Source of the DNA: Actinomycetota bacterium
Lineage (GTDB): Bacteria > Actinomycetota > Actinomycetes > Nanopelagicales > Nanopelagicaceae
Assembly: GCA_002737595.1 (NCBI GenBank)
Contig: NSHZ01000013.1
Coordinates: forward strand, 1 to 25,290
Reading direction: 5' to 3'
Length of the DNA: 25,290 nt
A program made the translations under genes and the position numbers. Below are positions 15,206-23,701 of the stretch, piece after piece. Each line of letters opens with the position of its first letter. Positions within the stretch are counted from its first letter, which is position 1. The notes below the pieces were generated by a model. It searched no databases, had not been told where the DNA came from, and was given only the letters and a program-made list of their open reading frames with translations.

Positions 15206-16919
15206 ACCCCGCATCCTCGATACCCTTGGCGGCAAGCGGGCGATCATGGTGTGGCCGGCTTTGCTCCTTCTTCCGCTCATTCTTTTCTCGGTAGTCGCAC
15301 AGCGTGCAGATTTTTCTGATTCAAGGAATGTGAGCCTCTGGATTTGGGCTTCGGTGATTGGAACTCTCGGCGCTGCTGCGGTAATAATAACTGCCAAGTA
15401 CACCTACTTTAAAAATAGCCATATTGAACCACTGTCGTACCGGAGCGTTCTTTTCGTCGGAGCTTTGGCAGGTGCGGTGAAGGGATTTGGTACCGGTTAT
15501 GCGAGTTATCGATTCGAACTCATCGGATATTTGCGGGTTACTTCAGAGATCGTTGGCCGTACTATTTCATCGGCAATCATTGGCGCCTTCGCACTCTTCA
15601 TCATCGCTCTCGTTCTTACCATGCGTGATCGATATCAAATTGAACGCAGAAAACTTATCCTTGAAAAGTTAGCACTTGAGAGCGGAGAACGGCGAGAGAA
15701 GGAGATGCTCGATAATCTGGGCGTGTTCTTGGGGGTAAGCGGTGCGGCTACTTTTACTGCAGAGATAGCCCAAATCAAGAGTGAACTCACTACCCTGCAA
15801 GCGGGTGGAATCCAGGATGACTGGAAGCAGATTTCTGATCGCATTGAAAAGGTGGCGCGCGACTATTTTCGACCTCTCAGTCACTCTTTATGGGCGCAAC
15901 CAGAGTTAGAAATTCCAAGAGTTTCTATTGCTGAGGTCTTTGGCAGAGCATTCAGGCTTGCACCGTTTCATCCGTGGGCCCCAACAATTTTGACGGTGCT
16001 CCCCACTCTCCTCACCAATACAGTTGGACTTGGTACGCGGGTATATGAGGTTCTTATTGTGGGAGTTACTACTTTTTTTGCTTTTAAGACAGCAAACAAA
16101 ATTCAGAGCCGCTTTACACGATTTAGGGGAAGGGTCGCCGGCTTCCTCGTTGTTGGGATCGCTTTCTTCGAAGCACTTATTGTTTTAACAATTTCTACTA
16201 CCTCTTGGCCTGAGACGCGTAGTTCGACAATCAATATCCTTATCTGGATTCCCTTGGTGACTGTTGTCGCCTCGGTAATTCGAGTTGCACTTGCTGTTCA
16301 AGATGATCTCAATCGTGAACTTCGTGAATCTATTGATATTGCGAGACTTGAAGCGATCTCAAATGCACATCGAAGATCCCTCCTCAGTCGCGAGTTAGCG
16401 CAATATGTTCACGGCGGAATTCAATCCCAATTGCTTACGCTCTCTGCCATCTTGAAATCAGCCCAAGAATCGGGGGACCAAGGGCGGGTAGATAGCGCGA
16501 TATCGGCGGCTCTCGACGTTCTCAATAATCCTCCTCAGGAGAGAGAGGGTGTTCTGACATCGCTTCACGAGAGAGTAGAAGTCGTAGCCCTTCGGTGGCG
16601 TGACTTTCTCTCAATTGAGTTATCTCTTTTTGGCGATGATGTAGTGGAGCCAAAGGTCGCGGTGATTGCGCAGGCAGTCGAAGAAGGGATAACTAATTCA
16701 TTTCGCCATGGTAAGGCCACACATATAACGATATCGATCGAGCGAATGGCATCCTCACTGTTGATTTCAATTATTGATAACGGTGTTGGCCCCAGTGGTG
16801 GGATATTTGGGATTGGGAGCCAAACATTTGATCTGCTCACTGGAGGCGATTGGGCTTTACGCGCAAATGCCAGCGCTCCTGGCTCAACATTGATCTTGAA
16901 TGTAACTCTTACTTCGTAG
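15192..16919 (+). CDS. Multi-TM histidine kinase, HisKA_3-like with variant H-box
   Basis: 575 aa from ATG 15192 (14-nt overlap with the regulator; GGGAGG at 15175-15180 is 11 nt upstream). Four membrane helices lie in residues about 18-145, followed by a charged coiled-coil-like stretch (QIERRKLILEKLALESGERREKE, split at 20 residues: QIERRKLILEKLALESGERR). Four more helices lie at about 255-375. The dimerisation/phosphoacceptor motif is YVHGGIQSQLL with H407; NarL-partner kinases usually have H-D/E here, so the following Gly is a variation. The ATPase domain has EEGITNSFRHG (N502) and IIDNGVG (D529). The long intracellular segment between the two membrane blocks may be a sensory linker. It probably phosphorylates the preceding regulator. 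Signal unknown. The 3' end overlaps the convergent SDR gene by 11 bp. Confidence 0.87.
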   Translation: MTQAEPRILDTLGGKRAIMVWPALLLLPLILFSVVAQRADFSDSRNVSLWIWASVIGTLGAAAVIITAKYTYFKNSHIEPLSYRSVLFVGALAGAVKGFGTGYASYRFELIGYLRVTSEIVGRTISSAIIGAFALFIIALVLTMRDRYQIERRKLILEKLALESGERREKEMLDNLGVFLGVSGAATFTAEIAQIKSELTTLQAGGIQDDWKQISDRIEKVARDYFRPLSHSLWAQPELEIPRVSIAEVFGRAFRLAPFHPWAPTILTVLPTLLTNTVGLGTRVYEVLIVGVTTFFAFKTANKIQSRFTRFRGRVAGFLVVGIAFFEALIVLTISTTSWPETRSSTINILIWIPLVTVVASVIRVALAVQDDLNRELRESIDIARLEAISNAHRRSLLSRELAQYVHGGIQSQLLTLSAILKSAQESGDQGRVDSAISAALDVLNNPPQEREGVLTSLHERVEVVALRWRDFLSIELSLFGDDVVEPKVAVIAQAVEEGITNSFRHGKATHITISIERMASSLLISIIDNGVGPSGGIFGIGSQTFDLLTGGDWALRANASAPGSTLILNVTLTS

Positions 16920-17685
16920 GTGGCAAAAATCTTTGCTCTGGGAGTGAGTTGGCTCCATCGATAACAATCATCTGCCCAGTGACATACGCCGCCCCAGGAG
17001 TACATAACCACGCAACCGCACTTGCCATTTCATCTGGAGTACCAGCTCGTCCCAATGGCGTCGCTGCGCTATGGAGCGCCTCCGATGGAGTTTGCGACTC
17101 CGTGGCCACCCATCCAGGAGCGATTGCATTCACGGTTATTGCATTGGATGCCTCATCAAGGGCAAGTCCGCGCACCAGTCCGATCATTGCTGCCTTCGCC
17201 GATGCGTATGCGACGTCGTTTCGGATAGCCATGAGTGGCCCTGTGGCACTTGAAACCATCACGATGCGACCCCAGGAATTTTTGCGCAGGTGCGGGAGGG
17301 CCTCCTTAGTGACAAGAAAAGCAGAATCTAAGTTTCGGGCAAATGACTTGCGCCAGATTGCAAGTGAAGTGTCATCGATCGAGGCGAATTCACCTTGCGA
17401 AGAATCGACCACACTAGTCATTCCTGCATTATTTACAACTCCGTCTAGGCCACCTAGCGATTTCACGACACTGATGATCAACTCAGCGACATCTTGTTCA
17501 TTGGTGAGATCAGCGGTAGCACCGAAAGAATTCAATTCATCTGCCCGCTCGTGTACTCGGTCAGAAAGAGACGTAAGGAAGACTTCTGCGCCGAGTGATT
17601 GAAGTGCGCGGGCTGAGGCAAAACCGATTCCGTGAGCAGAGCCGGTACCAGTGACTAGGAAGCGCTTGCCCGTGAGATTAAACAT
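16909..17685 (-). CDS. Short-chain dehydrogenase/reductase (FabG-like)
   Basis: 258 aa from ATG 17685; the upstream TTG 17703 would add six residues. Classical SDR features are present: VTGTGSAHGIG nucleotide-binding loop near residue 11, NNAG, catalytic Ser in VMVSSATG, YASAK (Tyr and Lys), and a C-terminal VTGQMIVIDGANS. Substrate cannot be read from sequence; members reduce or oxidise hydroxyacyl, sugar or aldehyde groups with NAD(P)H. There is no ribosome site, but TACGCT (17697-17692 on the minus strand) is exactly 6 nt from the ATG, suggesting a leaderless message. It is convergent with the kinase gene (11-bp overlap) and downstream of, but separated by 40 nt from, the permease gene on the same strand. 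Confidence 0.87.
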   Translation of the reverse strand: MFNLTGKRFLVTGTGSAHGIGFASARALQSLGAEVFLTSLSDRVHERADELNSFGATADLTNEQDVAELIISVVKSLGGLDGVVNNAGMTSVVDSSQGEFASIDDTSLAIWRKSFARNLDSAFLVTKEALPHLRKNSWGRIVMVSSATGPLMAIRNDVAYASAKAAMIGLVRGLALDEASNAITVNAIAPGWVATESQTPSEALHSAATPLGRAGTPDEMASAVAWLCTPGAAYVTGQMIVIDGANSLPEQRFLPPTK

Positions 17686-17725
17686 GCACGTAGCGTATCT
17701 CAAGTAGAAAGACGGGGACCGGCCC

Positions 17726-18568
17726 TTAGCTTGTCAACGCAGTAAGGGCGGCGACGCCGAGAATGATGAGCACAATGCCGTTTACCTGCATTTTTCCCAG
17801 ACGTTCCTTGAAGATGATGTACGCCAAAATGGCAGCGATAGGTGCAAATTGCGAAGCGACCACGGAAGTAATGGCAATCGAATAGCCAGCTCCCAGGGCG
17901 AAACTGGAAAACCCCGCCACTTCAGCAACGCCTGACCCCAGAACCAGAGGGAGTGCCTTTTTAGAGATACGTAGTTTTCCTGAGATAGCCAGTGGGATTG
18001 TCACAAGCAGAACGCCTGCGAGTCGAGGTGGGAGTGAGAGCCAGGCGATTGGGATAGTGCCGCTGAGCCCCCCGGTGGAAAAAAGGGTGACAGCAAAGCA
18101 GAGAGAGGCAAGCGTGCTGAAGAGCACTGCTTGTGCGGGCTTCTCGTGGGCAATTGGAGCGGGATCGGGCGCGATCGCGGCGATCACAACACCGACCACG
18201 ATTGCTACGAGGGCAAATATTACAGCGGCCTTCAACGTTTCGCCGGAAAGGGCTGACATAAAGGCAGCTAATGCGCCCTCGGTAGAGACGATCGGTGCAA
18301 CGAGACCTACTTTGCCGATCTGAAGTGCGCGAAGGCTAAAGAAAAGTCCACCAATATTTCCAATACCAGCGAAAGCCATGATGAGGAGGTTCTTCGCGGA
18401 GATCTCTGGCCATCCTGAAGCAATAAGAAATGGAATGGTGATAATCGTTCCGGTGAGCATAATCCAGCCAATGACAGAGTTATTTCCGATCATGCGGATA
18501 GAACGCGAAGCCATCAATGTGCTGCAGGCAAACATCATTGCAGTACCGAGACCAAAGATGAGCGCCAT
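17726..18568 (-). CDS. EamA/DMT-superfamily permease
   Basis: 280 aa with about ten hydrophobic segments in two similar halves (about 1-135 and 145-280), the usual EamA drug/metabolite transporter layout. The second half ends with the characteristic APIAAILAYIIFKERLG, just before the last helix. The transporter probably exports or imports a small metabolite across the cytoplasmic membrane; substrate unknown. ATG 18568 has no ribosome site; a TATGCT element about 9 nt upstream could be the -10 of a nearly leaderless transcript. It is divergent from the exported-protein gene at 18628 with only about 60 nt between them, so the two promoters sit back to back. Confidence 0.85.
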   Translation of the reverse strand: MALIFGLGTAMMFACSTLMASRSIRMIGNNSVIGWIMLTGTIITIPFLIASGWPEISAKNLLIMAFAGIGNIGGLFFSLRALQIGKVGLVAPIVSTEGALAAFMSALSGETLKAAVIFALVAIVVGVVIAAIAPDPAPIAHEKPAQAVLFSTLASLCFAVTLFSTGGLSGTIPIAWLSLPPRLAGVLLVTIPLAISGKLRISKKALPLVLGSGVAEVAGFSSFALGAGYSIAITSVVASQFAPIAAILAYIIFKERLGKMQVNGIVLIILGVAALTALTS

Positions 18569-18615
18569 AAGAATTTGAGCATAGTCGGGTTGCGCCCCCT
18601 TTTGGCTTTATGGGG

Positions 18616-18627
18616 CATAATTGGCAT
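18616..18627 (+). promoter_or_regulatory. -10 element fixing a leaderless GTG start
   Basis: CATAAT (18616-18621) is followed by 6 nt and GTG 18628, in frame with the signal peptide. This is the same CATAATTG geometry as at 14528. It favours GTG 18628 over ATG 18610 (which would lie upstream of the transcript) and over ATG 18637. Confidence 0.45.
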
Positions 18628-20691
18628 GTGCAGAAGATGAAACGTGCTCTAGTTTTCGCAAGTGTCATCAGTTTTCTAATTGGCTTTTTTGTAGTTCCGG
18701 CCAGTACAGCGGCCACTCTTAAGCCTTGCACAGCCTCGCAGAAAGCACAGGTTGCTAACTATTCCCGGCAGTATTACTCCCTCGCTGATCTCCGCAAGCT
18801 TGCTGAGACCAAACTTTCTCTGGCGAAAGCTAAGTACGAAGGTGCAAGCGCCACTGGGAACGCCTCTTCAGCTGCACTCGCAAAATTAGATATGCAAAGC
18901 GCACAAGGAAGTATTGATTCTTACAACCGTCAGATGACCGCGGTGCGGGTCAAGCAAGATGCCATCACCAAAAAATGTAAGTATGACTCTGCCACTGCGG
19001 CGACCGGAAAGAAGAGCGTCTGCACGTCCTCGATTAAGTACACCCTTTCATCGCTTGCGAACCAATACCAATATCAACAAGATTTGCGTAAGATTAATAT
19101 TGAAGGCATGTATGCTGCGCGAATTAAAGCGAGCAACGCCATTTCTTGGGGAAAATTGTCCGATGCAGCAAAATACAATATTGATATTTCAAATTATCTC
19201 AGGGATCTGCAGGGTGTAAATTTACAGGCGAGCTTAATTAAAGAAGAATTTGTCAATTACAATTCTTCTTGTACTGGTTCCGGTGTGACCCTTCCGCCAG
19301 AATATGTAGCGCCACCTGATCCCTCAGAGCAAAGCGATACACCGGCAACTCCGGCAAAAGATGCTTGCACTTCAGCAACTTGCATGCCTTCGGCGTGGAG
19401 CAATGCTCAATCCATGAGTGGCTCAAATGGCATGCCATTCCATGAAACGGCGGATTACTCCAGTGGAATGACGACTACGTGCATTAACCGCGGAAGTGGC
19501 AGTATTGGTGTCAGTAACGCTCGTATTGTCATGGCGTTCACCGCTTCGACTTCTTGGAAGAAAGATTACTTATCTACGCCCGCAGAAAATGATTTCTTCA
19601 AGAAGGATTCAGAAATCGGCGGGGCTTCGGCGGAAATGAAGTATTTCGACGTGCCAGCCAAGGTGGTTCGATACGACACTACCCCACTTGCTACTGACTA
19701 TAAGAAGATTCAGTACATCCCAGCGGCTACTCTCACAACTCATCTTTGTGATGCAAAGGTACCCTTCACTTTCGATGTCGATAAAAAGATTTCACCAAAT
19801 ATCGCTGGTGTAGGTTTCTTCTATCTCTCAACGATTAGCGATGGTCGTACGCTCATGGTCTTCATGAGTGGTTATGACGTACAACATTTCAAGACCCCCC
19901 AATTCACCGCAAAGTTTTCTAACGACGAAGAGCAGATCACTTACACAGGGAAGGCGATGGGCATTTCGGCCATGACTGGTGGCACCGATTACATCAAGCC
20001 TAACGCAAGATCCTTTGGATCCCTCTGCTTCCGCATCGATGGAAATGAAAAGACCTTTCCTTGCAGTGTGCTCTTTAATAATTCAAATGATTTTTCTGGA
20101 ACGCTTAGTACAAGCTCCCTCAGTTCTGGCTCCCACACTCTTGAGATGTATGTGCCTACAGCGCCCGACAAAGAAATCTCTACTGCCAAGTACACGTTTA
20201 CTCTTACTCGTAAGTCGATTTCAGAGTCTGATGCTGCAGCGCGACTGAAGGTGGATCAGGCGATAGCCACCTGCAGCCCTAATTTCTTGGGCGCGCTGCC
20301 GCTCACTGTTTCAACGTATTCGCCCTATCCAGAGAGGCCACCTTTTACCTTCACACTGACTTCGACGAGTTGGGGCAAGTTTGATGAGACGCAGATTTCC
20401 AGATTGAAACCGGGGGAGTTGGCGACCTTAGACCTCAAGTACCTCTATATCCCGTTCACTGCGAGTTGGGTGAATCCTGGACCTGTCACGGATATCAATG
20501 CCAACACTCTCGTAGTGACCGTCGCAGGTGGCGGGGAGCAGGCGGGGGAGTATCAATCGCTCAACTCACGCGCAGACAGCATTTGGCGATCGCCGTGGCC
20601 AGTAGGGGAAGTGCGCACGATGAATTTCGCCATCAGGTTGGCATCCTGTGGAAAACCTTCTACCTACGTATTCTTTCACCCTCAGGGATAG
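18628..20691 (+). CDS. Large exported protein, helical N-terminal region and beta C-terminal region
   Basis: 687 aa from GTG 18628; ATG 18637 (three codons on) and ATG 18610 are alternatives. Signal peptide MKRALVFASVISFLIGFF with cleavage near PASTA|ATLKPC. Residues about 30-200 are Ala/Lys/Gln-rich and predicted helical (SLADLRKLAETKLSLAKAKY), with a cysteine near each end (KPC, KKC, VC, SSC). A Pro-rich hinge (PPEYVAPPDPSEQSD) follows. The remainder looks beta-rich with spaced cysteines. It lacks the Cys/Lys tail of the other two exported proteins. No enzymatic motif recognised; a surface or envelope role is likely. The final part (residues about 560-687) resembles an immunoglobulin-like fold only in general pattern. 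Confidence 0.8.
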   Translation: MQKMKRALVFASVISFLIGFFVVPASTAATLKPCTASQKAQVANYSRQYYSLADLRKLAETKLSLAKAKYEGASATGNASSAALAKLDMQSAQGSIDSYNRQMTAVRVKQDAITKKCKYDSATAATGKKSVCTSSIKYTLSSLANQYQYQQDLRKINIEGMYAARIKASNAISWGKLSDAAKYNIDISNYLRDLQGVNLQASLIKEEFVNYNSSCTGSGVTLPPEYVAPPDPSEQSDTPATPAKDACTSATCMPSAWSNAQSMSGSNGMPFHETADYSSGMTTTCINRGSGSIGVSNARIVMAFTASTSWKKDYLSTPAENDFFKKDSEIGGASAEMKYFDVPAKVVRYDTTPLATDYKKIQYIPAATLTTHLCDAKVPFTFDVDKKISPNIAGVGFFYLSTISDGRTLMVFMSGYDVQHFKTPQFTAKFSNDEEQITYTGKAMGISAMTGGTDYIKPNARSFGSLCFRIDGNEKTFPCSVLFNNSNDFSGTLSTSSLSSGSHTLEMYVPTAPDKEISTAKYTFTLTRKSISESDAAARLKVDQAIATCSPNFLGALPLTVSTYSPYPERPPFTFTLTSTSWGKFDETQISRLKPGELATLDLKYLYIPFTASWVNPGPVTDINANTLVVTVAGGGEQAGEYQSLNSRADSIWRSPWPVGEVRTMNFAIRLASCGKPSTYVFFHPQG

Positions 20692-20745
20692 CACTCCTAT
20701 GCTCACGATTACAACGCAGGAATTAAGAGCAGAAGGGCTATCGCC

Positions 20746-21153
20746 TTGAACGAACGCCTAGAAGTCGAACGTGCGATTAGGAGTATCTTCGAGAATTTCC
20801 AATCAGGTGATGTTAAAGGTCTTGAAAGTATGCTCGCTGACGATTGCACTGTCTGGGACGTCTTCACACCAGAGTTCATTGTAGGTAAAGAAGCCAGACG
20901 TAAATTTCACGAGAAAGATAAGGCACAGTCGAAGGCGCGTGGACCTTTGACCTGGGATTCGCGTTTTGTCAGAGTTGATGTGTGGGGCGATTTGGCGCTT
21001 GCGTGTTATTACCTCGATTTTGAATATCAAGAACCAGGTGCGATGACAGGTTCGGTTCGCATTACGGATGTATTGCGTCGAGAAGCAGATAAGTGGACAG
21101 TAATCCACCATCATGAAGGCTTGATACCTATTCCTCATGATGACCATTCCTGA
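20746..21153 (+). CDS. NTF2-like / SnoaL-like domain protein
   Basis: 135 aa from TTG 20746; AGAAGGG (20731-20737) lies 8 nt upstream and no ATG or GTG near the domain start fits. The pattern matches the nuclear transport factor 2 fold: helix VERAIRSIFENFQSGDVKGLESMLADDCTVWD, read as ERAIRSIFENFQSGDV then LESMLADDCTVWD, followed by GKEARRKFHEKD and a curved sheet (GDLALACYYLDFEY, TDVLRREADKWTVIHHHEG). Proteins of this family include ketosteroid isomerases, polyketide cyclases and many stress proteins with no catalysis. The HHHEG end is typical of the SnoaL-like group. It lies 14 nt upstream of the UbiA gene and probably shares its transcript; a common prenyl-product pathway is possible but unproven. 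Confidence 0.75.
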   Translation: MNERLEVERAIRSIFENFQSGDVKGLESMLADDCTVWDVFTPEFIVGKEARRKFHEKDKAQSKARGPLTWDSRFVRVDVWGDLALACYYLDFEYQEPGAMTGSVRITDVLRREADKWTVIHHHEGLIPIPHDDHS

Positions 21154-21167
21154 GTGATGGCTTCTTG

Positions 21168-21941
21168 ATGAAATTTTTGAAGAGCGCTCACTTAGCCCCC
21201 ACTCTTGTAGTGACGCTCGTTGGATTTCTACTTAGCATGGCTCTTTTCACTTTTTTACAATCATTAGTAATTACTGCGGCAGTATTTTGTGGGCAGCTAT
21301 CCATAGGTTGGAGTAACGATCTTGTGGATGCAGAAAGCGATCGCGCGCAGAATCGTTTAGAGAAACCGTTAGTGAATGGGTCTATTAAGCAGGGGGAGTT
21401 GCAACGAGCGATTTTCGTAGCGCTTCCACTCTGCGTACTGCTCTCTATCTTTGGCCCACTACATCTTGCTGGCGGCTTTACTCATCTTCTTGGCGTCGGA
21501 TGTGGAGTCGCTTACAACTTCTATTTCAAGAGTCGAATCACTTCACCTATTCCTTATGCAGTTGCCTTCGCTGCTCTTGTGAGTTGTGTCTTCATTGGTG
21601 CGGAGCAAACTCCACCGTGGTGGGTGGCTACTTCAGGTGCGCTACTTGGAATTGCAGCGCACTTTGCAAACGTCTTGAAAGATATGGAGAAAGATCGATC
21701 GATCGGATTGCAAGGATTGCCGCAGCGAATTGGGAGTCTCAATAGCATCCGAGTCGCCGGCGGTGGGCTAGGGCTTGTTGCGCTTCTCCTCTCCTTATAT
21801 ATAGGTACCTTTCGATTTCCGTTGATCGCGGCTGCCCTCCTTGCATGCACGGTGCTCATTTTGTCACCGAAACGAGCTGGGTTCCCGGCAATCATGGGTC
21901 TGGCGTTGATCGATGTCGTGGCATTTGTGGCTTCTCAGTGA
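21168..21941 (+). CDS. UbiA-family membrane prenyltransferase
   Basis: 257 aa from ATG 21168 (TTG 21165 adjacent). Seven to nine hydrophobic segments. Both Mg2+-prenyl-diphosphate motifs are intact: NDLVDAESD (N50, D51, D54, D58) with following RAQNRLEKPLVNG, and KDMEKDRSIGLQGLPQRIG (D172, D176). UbiA enzymes transfer a polyprenyl chain to an aromatic or sugar-type acceptor in the membrane (quinones, haem O, chlorophyll, decaprenyl-phosphoryl-ribose). The acceptor is not evident here, as no quinone, haem or arabinan gene is nearby. The stop overlaps a GTG (GTGA) that begins the damaged frame downstream. Confidence 0.87.
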   Translation: MKFLKSAHLAPTLVVTLVGFLLSMALFTFLQSLVITAAVFCGQLSIGWSNDLVDAESDRAQNRLEKPLVNGSIKQGELQRAIFVALPLCVLLSIFGPLHLAGGFTHLLGVGCGVAYNFYFKSRITSPIPYAVAFAALVSCVFIGAEQTPPWWVATSGALLGIAAHFANVLKDMEKDRSIGLQGLPQRIGSLNSIRVAGGGLGLVALLLSLYIGTFRFPLIAAALLACTVLILSPKRAGFPAIMGLALIDVVAFVASQ

Positions 21942-22394
21942 GCATTCCGCTAACTGCGCTTGCCCAGGGCCAACCGAGGGAATTTCACTCCCATTTAGCC
22001 GAGAAATGGTCAGTCGAGGAAGATAGAATCTTCTTGAAGAGTTTTCTGGGTTGCGCTGGCGTTTAATGCGAACGGTTGGTACCTTCGGCCCCATAAGTTC
22101 GGATTTGATGCGTTGCCTAAGCGTACAAGTGCAAGAGAATCGGTGAATGGCTACCTCAAATTTTTTGAAGTGCGAATGTGATCGGCTGGTATTAATGACC
22201 ACGTCGGTCCACATGATCATCGCCGTATTTGGATCGCAACCTTTAACTTGCGCCACCACGAAACCTCAGCGTTGAAGCGCCGGATCCGCGAAGAAAATGA
22301 GGAGCGTCGGAAATTGCTCAGGAGAAAAAAAGCCGCGCAGCCATCAGCTACAGAAGAAATCGTTGAGCCTTCAGCTACAGAAGAAACACTTTAA
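21938..22394 (+). pseudogene. Decayed gene: one frameshift and one in-frame stop
   Basis: A frame opening at GTG 21938 (GTGA overlap with the UbiA stop) reads MSIPLTALAQGQ...HLAEKWSVEEDRIFLKSF and stops at 22066. From 22038 a second frame reads on as WVALAFNANGWYLRPHKFGF...VNGYLKFFEVRM to a TGA at 22179-22181. The same frame continues without any start codon as SAGINDHVGPHDHRRIWIA...ETSALKRRIREENEERR and stops at TAA 22392-22394. The last part has a natural-looking charged tail with two in-frame PSATEE copies (16-nt identical repeats at 22344-22359 and 22371-22386). Together these look like one former gene of about 150 codons with a shift between 22038 and 22064 and a nonsense mutation. I do not recognise the family. 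A sequencing error is an alternative. Confidence 0.45.
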
Positions 22395-22486
22395 CAGAAC
22401 GGATTTCTGCAGCAGCCAACGGGAGGCGCTCCTACGAGTTGATCTCATTTTGATGGCGTCCAGTCATCGCCCAGGTGACTAGGTGG

Positions 22487-23506
22487 ATGTTAATCGTGGG
22501 GAGTTTGCTATCATCCAATGTGACTTTTATTCTTCTCAATCATTGGAATGGCCGATTCGGCAATCGAATGCATCAATACGCTTACGGCGTTACTTATGCC
22601 AAGTTGAGAAGCGTTGATTTTATTCTTCCATCTGATTGGGAAGGAACAAAACTTTTTAAGACACAGCATCACAAAGTAATAGGGAATGAGGAGTTCAAAA
22701 AGGAGCTTAATTTCTCCAAGGGTATTGGGCAGACCAACGACTACAATATGAAACTACCCATCGTTAAAAAATATTATCCTGATGTACAGGGAATTCGTCC
22801 TCAGGGACTCAGAGGGTACTACTACGACATGCGCCCGGTAACTTTTGATACGGTCGGCGCATATCAAGACCCACCCACTGTGGCGACCACACCCTCTATC
22901 TACCTACCGCAAAGTAGACGGCATTTGATAGAAGTATTTGAATTCTCAGATGAGGTAAAAGAAACCGAAGCATACAAATATTGGGAAGCTAGGAAAGGCA
23001 CTTACGATGTAGCGCATCTGAGGCGCGACGATATTGCAAGCGTGGAGAGAAACAAAGATCCCAAGCGCATCATCGCTTACTCTGTAATTTCACTTGAGTC
23101 GTATTATCGAGCGTTCGAAAAATTTGGCTTCGATAAGGACCAAATAGAGTGGATCTCAGATGACTACACCAGCAAGTGGCATGCCAACCGACCGACGGCT
23201 CCACGATACAAATGGAATTATCCGGAAGGTAGCGAATATCGACCAGGGTTAATGTTCGATTGGCTCGATGATTTTTTACGAATTTATTTTGCCCGAACCG
23301 TTTTCAGAGCAAACAGTAGTTTCAGTTGGTGGCCGTGTTTCTTATCGCCGTACTCGCAGACTTATGCTCCTCTGCTTGATAAGCGTGTTGTGTATGGAAG
23401 AGACTCCTTAGATGAGGTCGACTTCGAATTCGTCAAAGGCAACTACCCTCATTGGACATATTTAGGCAATGCGGGCGAACCTTGGCAGATCGTCATCAGC
23501 CGCTAG
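22487..23506 (+). CDS. Glycosyltransferase related to GT11 (alpha-1,2-fucosyltransferase family)
   Basis: 339 aa from ATG 22487, with AGGTGA 8 nt upstream; GTG 22475 and GTG 22520 (which would put the motif at the usual distance from the N terminus) are alternatives. Three GT11 landmarks are visible: NGRFGNRMHQYAYG at 21-34 (family GGLGNQMFQYA), HLRRDD at 177-182 (HxRRxD, GDP-fucose binding), and RANSSFSWWPCFLS at 274-287 (ANSSFSWWAAWL). EWISDDYTSKW at 221-231 fits the family's D-D-W segment. It probably transfers fucose or a related deoxyhexose to a surface glycan at the cytoplasmic side of the membrane. It stands alone beside a broken gene, and its base composition looks more A/T-rich than the upstream operons by eye, consistent with horizontal acquisition. 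Confidence 0.75.
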   Translation: MLIVGSLLSSNVTFILLNHWNGRFGNRMHQYAYGVTYAKLRSVDFILPSDWEGTKLFKTQHHKVIGNEEFKKELNFSKGIGQTNDYNMKLPIVKKYYPDVQGIRPQGLRGYYYDMRPVTFDTVGAYQDPPTVATTPSIYLPQSRRHLIEVFEFSDEVKETEAYKYWEARKGTYDVAHLRRDDIASVERNKDPKRIIAYSVISLESYYRAFEKFGFDKDQIEWISDDYTSKWHANRPTAPRYKWNYPEGSEYRPGLMFDWLDDFLRIYFARTVFRANSSFSWWPCFLSPYSQTYAPLLDKRVVYGRDSLDEVDFEFVKGNYPHWTYLGNAGEPWQIVISR

Positions 23507-23543
23507 CGTCCGGTCGCCAGACTCGTTAGGTGAAGTCCGGACG
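23507..23543 (+). terminator. Stem-loop directly after the glycosyltransferase stop
   Basis: CGTCCGG (23507-23513) pairs perfectly with CCGGACG (23537-23543) across a 23-nt loop, starting at the base after the stop codon. There is no run of T downstream, so it may be a weak or factor-assisted terminator or a 3' stabilising structure. Confidence 0.3.
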
Positions 23544-23701
23544 AATTGTTGTAATTCAATAGGTATCAAATCTGAGGGGTAATCCCAGCATTTTGAAGGA
23601 AATTGATCTCTTTCCTTGCCGTTTCGACACGCCGAGAAAATAAGTATCCCTAGCTCTTGCCAAGTTTGCATGCCAGCCATATGTTCTGAGAGTCTGGAGA
23701 G

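Noticed and set aside
16850..17602. 250-codon plus-strand open frame
   Set aside because: It is the antisense shadow of the SDR gene, whose catalytic motifs are all intact on the minus strand.
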